NCBI GenBank assembly: GCA_016932015.1
Contig: JAFGDQ010000055.1
Location: 1-64,000, forward strand
DNA length: 64,000 nt
Source of the DNA: Spirochaetota bacterium
Lineage (GTDB): Bacteria > Spirochaetota > UBA4802 > JAFGDQ01
Reading direction: 5' to 3'
The position numbers and the translations under genes are program-made. Shown here one piece after another: positions 26,563 through 33,745 of this stretch (positions are counted from its first letter, which is position 1; the number at the start of each line of letters is the position of its first letter). A model generated the notes under the pieces. It searched no databases. It had not been told where the DNA came from and worked only from the letters and a program-made list of their open reading frames with translations.

Positions 26563-28805
26563 AGCTCAAATCCTGCCCATATAAAAAAAGGCAAATCATT
26601 AAAATTTTCCGGATTGCCGCTGCTGTACGGTTCATCATTATCAAAATATTCAAAAATAGTATTGGTCTGATTAATAAGAGCATTCCATACTTCCACATAG
26701 AATCTCTTTCCGTCTTCCCATTTATACAAAGCCTTTAAATCAAGCCTGTGATGCATACCGAATCTCTCCGAATTTCTCTCTCCATAATAGGCTGTATAGT
26801 CCTCACCGGAACCGTTCGAACCTGCAACCGGAGTATACGGCAGAGAGCTGTACATGTGCCAGATAGAAGAGAATATCCATTTTCCCCAGTTCCAGGATAT
26901 CAGAAATCTGAACAGATGCGTCTGATCAAAGTCGGAATAAAAGTCATCAAGACTGTCGTTTGATCTTTTTGATACGCTGCAGGAATAGCTTGTTCTTCCT
27001 GAAAGGCTGCGCCACATCCATTTAACATACAGTTCTCCCCCATACGTCTTTCCTTCGCATTCCTCTGAAAAGGGATGCAGCTGTGCAAACTTTTTATAAA
27101 ATTCATCACTGACTGAGTAAAGAATATCAGAATTCAAATTTTTATATCTGGAATAATAGAGCTCGGCATTCAATAAAATCTTATTTGATAATTTGTAATC
27201 AGATCCGGCAGCCCAGTTAATCGCTTTTGCATCCTCGAAGTCCGGATCAGGTTCTCCAGGATAATAGTATATATCAGGATGCGCATAATTAACGCTGTGT
27301 TTCAGATAAACAGTTGTGTTATTATTGACGAAATATCCGGCGTCAGCGGAATAGGAGTTGGACTTATTATCAAGAGGTCCGTACTTTTCATGTTTAATAC
27401 CCAGATTGATCCAGCCTATGCTGTTTTCAAATCCTCCCTGGATAAAGACAGAATATGATTTTCCCTCAACCGGAAAATATACTGTCAGGTCAGTTGATGT
27501 CTGTTCAAGGAAATCAATATTCGCTATATCTGCAAGAGCAATGTTTGCCTCACATCCGTTTTTATGATTTACGTATTCATAACCAGCTTTCAGATAATAT
27601 TTCTTTTCTGTAAAGGAAAATTCCTGAAACAGTCTTTCCTGCTCAGGATAGATTCGTACATACGCGCCTACCCTGTCTGTATAGACCTGGGTATTTTTCA
27701 GGTACTGCTCCATCCTGTATCTGGATAAAACCGTTTTTAATAAAAGATTTTTACTTATGAGATATTCCCATTTTAAGCCGAAAATACTGTATCCTGAGCG
27801 TGCAGTATATTCCTCATAATCCATTTCATCATTTGAACCATGGGCAAGAAAAGTAAATCTGTGCTTATTGAAATGATTATATTCCACTTTAAAGAAATAA
27901 TCCTGAAAATATATATTGCTGTCTTCAGTATCAATGAACCAGTCAATATCGCTTCTTCTTATACTGCCAACAATGCTTATATCCTTATATGGAATAACAG
28001 TAAAAGCAAAAGTCGGCATAAGAGGAAGCACCGGGTCAAAAATAAGTCTGGCATGAGCTCCATCCTGTTCAGCTGTTCTTGTTTTTATATTTATTACATT
28101 ACCTAAATTGTCTCCTGTAGATACAGGTGAATTCCCTTTAATAACTATTATCTCATCAACGGACTCTTCGTTTAAGCCGGAAAAAAGCGGAATAAATGCC
28201 GCAATATAATGAAAAGGATAATCAACTGGGATATCATCAATATAATATTTATTGTAAAGAGGATTATTCCCGCGTATTATAGGAACAGTAGCGAGAGAGA
28301 ATCCTCCTCCTATACCGGGCAATGTCTGAAGCAGATGCGAGGTATCGCCCATTCCCCGCATAGGATAGTCTTTTATGTTATCACGTGTTATGCTATGCCG
28401 GGATCCGGTTTCAGGAAAGCTGCTGTATAAAATCTGTTTATCTCCTGTATTATATACTTTTCTCTCAAGCCTTTTTTCAATAAAGAAATCCCGTTTTGCC
28501 TTAATGTTTATTTTCTCGGTTCCGTAATTCTTATGCGAAAAATACAAAGTATATTTTCCTTCAGGGATATCATTAAACAAAAAGATACCGTGATTATCGG
28601 TTTCTGTAATAAGATTAAGTTCTTCAATTCCTGTTACAACTCCGCCCTCGGGCTTATTTGATTCCGGATCAATAACCTTTCCGGAAACAGTAACCGCCCG
28701 GGAAACACCCCAGGTCAGCAGAATGAAAAAAACTGTTAATAATATTGTCTTAAAAATGTGCATAAGGTTTAAATACAAATCTCGCGATAAATTCAGAAGG
28801 CCCAT
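26553..28805 (-). CDS. TonB-dependent outer-membrane receptor
   Basis: About 750 residues. After a signal peptide (HIFKTILLTVFFILLTWG) comes a carboxypeptidase-regulatory-like beta domain (about 40-115: VSGKVIDPESNKPEGG, EGKYTLYFSHKNYG), then a plug domain (LLQTLPGIGGG, PIIRGNNPLYNKYYIDDIPV) and a long beta barrel rich in aromatic strands, ending in phenylalanine-poor FIWAGFELCI. It should import a bulky ligand across the outer membrane using TonB energy. The ligand is unknown. The ATG at 28805 has AGGGG before it; an internal ATG at 28763 would begin exactly at the signal peptide and is a real alternative. The start overlaps the upstream TonB-like gene. Confidence 0.87.
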   Translation of the reverse strand: MGLLNLSRDLYLNLMHIFKTILLTVFFILLTWGVSRAVTVSGKVIDPESNKPEGGVVTGIEELNLITETDNHGIFLFNDIPEGKYTLYFSHKNYGTEKINIKAKRDFFIEKRLERKVYNTGDKQILYSSFPETGSRHSITRDNIKDYPMRGMGDTSHLLQTLPGIGGGFSLATVPIIRGNNPLYNKYYIDDIPVDYPFHYIAAFIPLFSGLNEESVDEIIVIKGNSPVSTGDNLGNVINIKTRTAEQDGAHARLIFDPVLPLMPTFAFTVIPYKDISIVGSIRRSDIDWFIDTEDSNIYFQDYFFKVEYNHFNKHRFTFLAHGSNDEMDYEEYTARSGYSIFGLKWEYLISKNLLLKTVLSRYRMEQYLKNTQVYTDRVGAYVRIYPEQERLFQEFSFTEKKYYLKAGYEYVNHKNGCEANIALADIANIDFLEQTSTDLTVYFPVEGKSYSVFIQGGFENSIGWINLGIKHEKYGPLDNKSNSYSADAGYFVNNNTTVYLKHSVNYAHPDIYYYPGEPDPDFEDAKAINWAAGSDYKLSNKILLNAELYYSRYKNLNSDILYSVSDEFYKKFAQLHPFSEECEGKTYGGELYVKWMWRSLSGRTSYSCSVSKRSNDSLDDFYSDFDQTHLFRFLISWNWGKWIFSSIWHMYSSLPYTPVAGSNGSGEDYTAYYGERNSERFGMHHRLDLKALYKWEDGKRFYVEVWNALINQTNTIFEYFDNDEPYSSGNPENFNDLPFFIWAGFELCI

Positions 28806-29199
28806 TAACACCCCTATGCGAGACAGGTTTGATTTTCAGTTTTTTAATAATTACAGTAATATATTGATCAAGGTCGAGGCCCGCCCTTTTCCTGAAATCG
28901 AAATCAGTAACTCTGCCCCTGTCATCTGTAGTAAAATGAACTATTGCTTCACCACTGATTTTTGAAGCGGAATAAATACTGTCAATCTTTACTGATTCAG
29001 GATCAATAAGAGCAGGTTTATCAATTTCTATATTAAGCAAAAAATGCTCCCTTCTGATTTGATGGATATAGTAATCATTCGAATATTCGTAATTCAGGAT
29101 TTCCCTGCTCCCGAGCCTGTCGTCGGTTTTCAGATATAACGAATCATTAACAGAACAGCTATAAATCAGCAATAGCAGGATGATGACTGTCTTTTTCAT
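28750..29199 (-). CDS. Lipoprotein with TonB C-terminal-like domain
   Basis: About 149 residues. The N-terminus MKKTVIILLLLIYSCSVND is a lipoprotein signal with the lipobox IYSC. The C-terminal half (GEAIVHFTTDDRGRVTDFDF, then VIIKKLKIKPVS and FIARFVFKP) follows the beta-alpha-beta pattern of the TonB C-terminal domain, which contacts receptor plugs. The usual TonB transmembrane anchor and proline-rich spacer are missing, so a lipid-anchored energy transducer would be unusual; a periplasmic adaptor is another reading. It overlaps the receptor gene directly downstream, supporting a partnership. An earlier in-frame start at 29226 would put ten residues before the signal peptide and is less likely. 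Domain assignment is by eye and moderately sure. Confidence 0.7.
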   Translation of the reverse strand: MKKTVIILLLLIYSCSVNDSLYLKTDDRLGSREILNYEYSNDYYIHQIRREHFLLNIEIDKPALIDPESVKIDSIYSASKISGEAIVHFTTDDRGRVTDFDFRKRAGLDLDQYITVIIKKLKIKPVSHRGVNGPSEFIARFVFKPYAHF

Positions 29200-29277
29200 C
29201 GTACAAAATTCTCTTAAAAATTTCATTTTGTTTGTAACTTTTTAAATAAATACTAACCGTATTTTCAGGTTTTAAAG

Positions 29278-30111
29278 TTACCTTTTGTTGTATTTAAAAT
29301 TGGGAATACTGTAAACGACCTCAATGCCAAGATAACTGCCCTGAATTCTGTAGGCAAAATCAAGATTACTACCCGAAACCTCAGCGTTATAGGCTATCTG
29401 ATCAAAATCATTTGAGAATTTAAGAAGCACCGCAACATCTTCCGGTTCATATAAAAAGCCGATTCCCAGTTCAGCGCCTGCAGTAACTGAATTTTTCCTG
29501 TCAATATTTTCAAACTGCAAATCGGAATCAAAGCTCTCTTTTCTGTATGTTCCAATAAAAGCATTGAACTTTACTGCAAACTCAATTGAAGATTTTATTC
29601 CAAAAGTGTAGAATCCTTCATAACCGGCAAGATAACCGTATGCTGCAAGTTCAAGATCTTCATAATCTGAACAGGAGCTCATTCTTTTTAATCCGAAATA
29701 TAAATAATGATATGTCGAATCTCCAGGGTCGGAAAATCTTTTACCTCCCCTTAATAGAAAGACTGTTCTTTCAGCCTCAATAATCTCATCTCCAAGGGAG
29801 GAATTGTCAAAAAGCTGGTTCCGTATTGTGGCAGATTCATATGATAAATCCGCCTGATAAGAAGCGTAAAAATAGCCCGCTGATACAGAGTATTTTCCTG
29901 CAGACTTAAATGAGCTACCTTCTTCAGGAAGGGTGTTCGCTGTTCCGGCAACAGCATCTGCATATGGTACATTCATTCTGCCGTAACCGAACGGGAAATA
30001 TGCAAGGCTGAATACAGTACCATGCTGAACAGATGCGAATACAGACTTAAACCCAGTCAGAATAATACATGATATCAAGATGGAAAGAATAAACGATGTT
30101 CTATTTTGCAT
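29278..30111 (-). CDS. Probable outer-membrane beta-barrel protein
   Basis: A 277-residue exported protein I cannot assign to a named family. A signal peptide (SFILSILISCIILTGFKSVFA) is followed by alternating polar/aromatic strands such as YSVSAGYFYASYQADLSY, HYLYFGLKR, VTAGAELGIGFLY and YLGIEVVYSIPNF, consistent with an outer-membrane barrel of roughly eight to twelve strands. It is the first gene of the envelope operon that continues with the TonB-like lipoprotein, receptor and OmpA/PD40 protein, so it may work with them, for example as a porin or accessory barrel. It has no paralogue in the window. Confidence 0.65.
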   Translation of the reverse strand: MQNRTSFILSILISCIILTGFKSVFASVQHGTVFSLAYFPFGYGRMNVPYADAVAGTANTLPEEGSSFKSAGKYSVSAGYFYASYQADLSYESATIRNQLFDNSSLGDEIIEAERTVFLLRGGKRFSDPGDSTYHYLYFGLKRMSSCSDYEDLELAAYGYLAGYEGFYTFGIKSSIEFAVKFNAFIGTYRKESFDSDLQFENIDRKNSVTAGAELGIGFLYEPEDVAVLLKFSNDFDQIAYNAEVSGSNLDFAYRIQGSYLGIEVVYSIPNFKYNKR

Positions 30112-30301
30112 ATTATCTTAGATAAACATATAAATAATCTCTGTTATTATTAATTAAGCGGATTATGAATATGTTAAATTATAATAATCTATATATTTTT
30201 TTATTGATTTTTCTTTATTAAGCAATCATAAAAACAGTTCAGCATATTCTTTGCAATTAAAAAAGAAAATACCCGGAACGTAATTTATATTTTTTTAATA
30301 A

Positions 30302-30310
30302 TGATATAAT
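30302..30310 (+). promoter_or_regulatory. Extended -10 promoter for the acyl-CoA dehydrogenase gene
   Basis: TGATATAAT is a perfect extended -10 element, 35 bases before the ATG and the only good match in this divergent region. No clear -35 is present, which is normal for extended -10 promoters. Confidence 0.5.
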
Positions 30311-30344
30311 TTCTTATGTTTAGAAAAAAATCGGAGGTTGATAT

Positions 30345-31679
30345 ATGCTTAATTTTACACTGACAGCAGAACAGGAAAAATTAAGACAAAAAGCTCGGGA
30401 ATTCGCCTTAAAGGAAATACTTCCGGTTGCATCTTATTATGATGAAACAGATGCTACTCCATTACCGGTTTTAAGAAAAGCATTCGAAACCGGGATAATG
30501 AGTTCAGATATTCCGAAAGAGTACGGCGGAAAAGGATACGGACTGATTGAATCTGCTCTACTCACAGAAGAGATCGCTGCAGCATGCCCTGGCCTCGCTA
30601 CTTCCATCTTTGACAACTCATTAGGAATGGAGCCGCTTATTCTTAGCAGGAATGAAGAAGTTAAGAAAAAATACCTGCCTAAAATTGCAAATGAATTCAA
30701 ACTTGTATGTTTTGCAACATCCGAACCCATGATGGGATCAGATGTTTCCGGTATACAATGCAGGGCTCAACAGGACGGTGATGATTTTATCCTTAACGGC
30801 ACCAAGTACTGGATTACAAACGGAGGAATTGCCGATTATATGACAGTATTTGCCACTGTGGACCCCACGTCAGCTCATGAAGGCATCTGCACTTTCCTGA
30901 TTGAAAAGGACTGGGAAGGTGTATCTGTCGGAAAAAAAATTCCCAAGCTGGGCCAGAGATGCTCAAATACTACAGCACTTCATTTTAACAATGTCAGAGT
31001 GCCGAAAGAGAATGTACTTGCTCCTCCGGGCAAAGGATTTGTGCTTGCAATGAAAACATTCTCAAGGACAAGGCCGATAATCGGCTCATTCGGTGTGGGG
31101 GCCGCCCGTTCTGCAATGGAGTACGCCATAGATTACGCTAAAAGGCGAAAAGCTTTCAGTATGACAATAGCCAGCTATCAGGCAATTCAGTTTAAATTAG
31201 CTGAGATGTACCAGAAGGTCGAGACTTCAAGACTTCTGACATGGAAAGCCGCATGGGAAGCTGATAACGGAATTGACCCTACAATAGACGCGTCAATTGC
31301 AAAATTTTACGCAACAGAATCCGCACTTGAAGTAGTCAATGATGCAATGCAGATTTTCGCGGGTTACGGCTACACAAAAATGTTCCCTGTTGAAAAGCTT
31401 TTCAGAGATACAAGGCTTCTCCGTATTTATGAAGGCACAAGCGAAATGCAGCGTATCATTGTTGCGAGTTATCTGCTTACTGGATACAAACCTGTTATGC
31501 CCGCACTGGAAGATCTTCCTGTACACAGAAACATGGATCCGTTATCGGAGGGTTTCGGGAAAGGTGTGAAAAAAACATGGAGATGCAGAATTTGCGGTCA
31601 TGTCCATTACGGGGATGAAGCTCCTGAGCACTGTCCTTACTGCTTTTTCCCCGCAACAGCTTTCAAGGAAATCAATTAA
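30345..31679 (+). CDS. Acyl-CoA dehydrogenase fused to a C-terminal rubredoxin-like domain
   Basis: A 444-residue protein. Residues 1-385 are a complete acyl-CoA dehydrogenase: N-terminal helical domain, the FAD/beta-barrel strand CFATSEPMMGSD, WITNGGIADYM, and the C-terminal helices with catalytic base Glu363 in IYEGTSEMQ. Residues 409-444 are a short rubredoxin/rubrerythrin-type iron domain with ligands Cys414, Cys417, Cys430 and Cys433 (CRICG and CPYC). The enzyme should oxidise an acyl-CoA or run in reverse as an enoyl-CoA reductase, with the iron site feeding or draining electrons in place of, or next to, electron-transfer flavoprotein; no ETF genes are nearby. ATCGGAGGTTGATAT is a strong ribosome binding site. 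Confidence 0.93.
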   Translation: MLNFTLTAEQEKLRQKAREFALKEILPVASYYDETDATPLPVLRKAFETGIMSSDIPKEYGGKGYGLIESALLTEEIAAACPGLATSIFDNSLGMEPLILSRNEEVKKKYLPKIANEFKLVCFATSEPMMGSDVSGIQCRAQQDGDDFILNGTKYWITNGGIADYMTVFATVDPTSAHEGICTFLIEKDWEGVSVGKKIPKLGQRCSNTTALHFNNVRVPKENVLAPPGKGFVLAMKTFSRTRPIIGSFGVGAARSAMEYAIDYAKRRKAFSMTIASYQAIQFKLAEMYQKVETSRLLTWKAAWEADNGIDPTIDASIAKFYATESALEVVNDAMQIFAGYGYTKMFPVEKLFRDTRLLRIYEGTSEMQRIIVASYLLTGYKPVMPALEDLPVHRNMDPLSEGFGKGVKKTWRCRICGHVHYGDEAPEHCPYCFFPATAFKEIN

Positions 31680-31731
31680 TTTAATAATAAATTTACTTGC
31701 CTTGTTATTGATACAGGATAAATATTTATAC

Positions 31732-31785
31732 AATTCCTCTGACTCGTCCGGCATTATTCTAAATGCCGGACGAGTCAGAGGAATT
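31732..31785. repeat. Perfect 24-bp inverted repeat with 6-nt loop
   Basis: Bases 31732-31755 and 31762-31785 are perfect reverse complements (outer AATTCCTCTGACTC, inner GTCCGGCATT), separated by six bases. No run of T follows, so it is not a typical terminator. It lies 52 bases after the acyl-CoA dehydrogenase stop and 40 bases before the next start codon. It may be a stabiliser, RNase III target, protein site or small mobile repeat. Confidence 0.75.
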
Positions 31786-31825
31786 TACATAAACATTAAA
31801 AACCCTATAATCACACGGAGTTATT

Positions 31826-32821
31826 ATGAGCGATTTAAAAACCACATACATGGGTCTTGAATTAAAAAATCCGATTATGGCAGGCAGTTCCGGATTTACT
31901 TCCACTGTTGATAAAGTAAAAGAACTTGAAGATAACGGTATTGGCGGTGTTGTATTGAAATCTATTTTTGAAGAACAAATCATGTTAGAAGCAGATTCGA
32001 TCATTAAATCAGGAGATTCCGTCAATGCTGATATCGCAGCTGATGATTATATCAAATATTATATCCAGCAGAACAATCTGAATAATTATTTAAAACTGAT
32101 AGAAGATCTGAAAAAACAGGTATCAATACCTGTAATCGCGAGTGTAGCCTGTGTATCAGACAAAGGCTGGACAGACTTTACAGAATCAATAGAGAATGCA
32201 GGTGCGGATGCTCTTGAATTAAACACTTATATACTTCCCTTTGAAAGTAAAATCAAAAGTAAAGAAATTGAAAAAAAATATTTTGATATTGTTTACAGCG
32301 CTAAAAAGCATATTTCCATACCTCTTGCTGTTAAACTGCCCTATTATTTTACCAATTTGTCCAGGATGATAATTGAGCTGTCAAAAACCGGTATTGACGG
32401 ACTTGTCCTTTTTAACAGATTTCTAAAATTTGATATTGATATTGAATCTATAAAAATTCAGCCCGGCGGAATTTTCAGCGCTCCCGAGGAAATTTCCGTG
32501 CCATTAAGATGGATAAGTCTTTTATCAGATGATGTAAAATGTGATCTTGCCGCTTCAATAGGAATCCATGACGGATATGATGCAATAAAGACAATTCTGA
32601 CCGGTGCGACATGTGTTGAAATAGCATCAACAATCTATAAAAACGGACCATCTTATATTGGAAAGATGATTGATCAGATGGAAGACTGGATGAAAAGACA
32701 TTCTTTTAAATCAATAAATAACTTTAAAGGCAAAATGAATCAGGCAAATGTAAAAGACCCCCAACAGCTTGAACGCGCCCAGTTTATGAAATATTTTTCA
32801 GGACATGATGAATTAGTTTAA
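31826..32821 (+). CDS. Dihydroorotate dehydrogenase-like FMN protein
   Basis: A 331-residue TIM-barrel flavoprotein of the DHODH-like group. MGLELKNPIMAGSSGFT at the N-terminus and SIGIHDGYDAIKTILTGATCVEIAS near the C-terminus match FMN-binding parts of class 1 dihydroorotate dehydrogenases. However, the catalytic loop that normally reads ELNxSCPN is ELNTYILPFES, lacking the base Cys/Ser and orotate-contacting Asn residues, so true pyrD activity is doubtful. Many anaerobe genomes carry this variant as an uncharacterised protein. The ATG follows a weak ACGGAG site. The preceding 24-bp hairpin may control it. No pyrimidine genes are nearby. Confidence 0.85.
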   Translation: MSDLKTTYMGLELKNPIMAGSSGFTSTVDKVKELEDNGIGGVVLKSIFEEQIMLEADSIIKSGDSVNADIAADDYIKYYIQQNNLNNYLKLIEDLKKQVSIPVIASVACVSDKGWTDFTESIENAGADALELNTYILPFESKIKSKEIEKKYFDIVYSAKKHISIPLAVKLPYYFTNLSRMIIELSKTGIDGLVLFNRFLKFDIDIESIKIQPGGIFSAPEEISVPLRWISLLSDDVKCDLAASIGIHDGYDAIKTILTGATCVEIASTIYKNGPSYIGKMIDQMEDWMKRHSFKSINNFKGKMNQANVKDPQQLERAQFMKYFSGHDELV

Positions 32822-33205
32822 ACTGCTGTATTACAGATTTGTCTCTTTTAAAAAGGTTAGCGGATATCCGAATTATTAAAATAATTTTAAAGTAATTTTC
32901 TTACATAAAATAACAATAAATAATTTATATTTTATTGGTTTTCGTACTATTTTCTGCAAAAATAATACTTGACGAACATCCGCTAAAAACATTTTAGTTT
33001 AATCAAGTGTTTTAGTTATTCAATCCTATTTTATCAACATTCCATAGGTATTAAAAAAAAAAAGAGGGTGTATTTAAGTCTGCCCGAAGAATATTCGATT
33101 TCCTTAATCACCGATTAAGTAATTGATATGAACCGGGGCTAAGCTTATCTATTATTTATCCACGGACTGAGGGTAGTCAAATATAGCCCAAAAGGAGATC
33201 GGCTT
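32822..33205. promoter_or_regulatory. Leader region of the hydrogenase operon
   Basis: About 380 bases. A possible promoter is TTGACG (32969-32974) with TTTAGT 18 bases on. Just before the ribosome binding site, GGGCTA (33136-33141) can pair with TAGCCC (33184-33189), enclosing a GACT/AGTC hairpin at 33165-33178. The pairing lies next to the AAAAGGAGA site and could affect translation. I cannot match it to a known riboswitch. Confidence 0.35.
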
Positions 33206-33745
33206 ATGAAAGCTACTGTGGAAAGTAAGACATTTAATGATTTTTCCAAAAATCAGCATCAGGAAATGTCTTCTACCGATGTTATTCATATTCTGGATAA
33301 CATAATCAATGAATACTCCGGCACAGAGGGAGCATTAATCCCCGTTTTACAATCAGCTCAGAACATGTTGGGATATCTTCCAAAATATGTTATGATTCAC
33401 ATCAGCGAACGCCTTGGAATTCCTTACAGTGAAGTAACAGGAGTCGTTTCATTCTATTCATATTTTTCAACTATTCCCAGGGGCAGACATGTTATCAGGG
33501 TATGCCTTGGTACGGCATGCTATGTAAGAGGGGGAAAAGAAGTACTTGAAGCTCTTGAAAAAGAGCTGTCAATCAGGGTTGGTGAGACTACTGAAGACCG
33601 TCAGTTTTCTCTGGAAATCGGACGCTGCTTCGGCGCATGCGGACTGGCTCCGGTTGTAATGGTAGGCGATGACGTTCATCAAAGGGTTAAGCCTGCAAAA
33701 ATCAAAGAACTGCTGAAACAGTATGAGGGGGCAGGAAATGAGTAA
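33206..33745 (+). CDS. hydC: NuoE/HydC-like [2Fe-2S] subunit of the hydrogenase complex
   Basis: A 179-residue thioredoxin-fold ferredoxin subunit, the gamma subunit of trimeric [FeFe] hydrogenases and homologous to NuoE of complex I. The N-terminal helical bundle (GALIPVLQSAQNMLGYLP, EVTGVVSFYSYF) precedes the [2Fe-2S] site formed by Cys in CLGTACYVRGG and IGRCFGACGLAPVV. It carries electrons close to the FMN of the NuoF-like subunit. AAAGGAGATCGGCTT is a strong ribosome binding site. The stop overlaps the next start by eight bases, so the three genes form a tight operon with fixed stoichiometry. Family assignment is certain; the symbol is by analogy. Confidence 0.93.
   Translation: MKATVESKTFNDFSKNQHQEMSSTDVIHILDNIINEYSGTEGALIPVLQSAQNMLGYLPKYVMIHISERLGIPYSEVTGVVSFYSYFSTIPRGRHVIRVCLGTACYVRGGKEVLEALEKELSIRVGETTEDRQFSLEIGRCFGACGLAPVVMVGDDVHQRVKPAKIKELLKQYEGAGNE

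Noticed and set aside
31826-32821. Considered as pyrD (dihydroorotate dehydrogenase)
   Set aside because: The catalytic loop is absent and no pyrimidine genes are near; called DHODH-like only.
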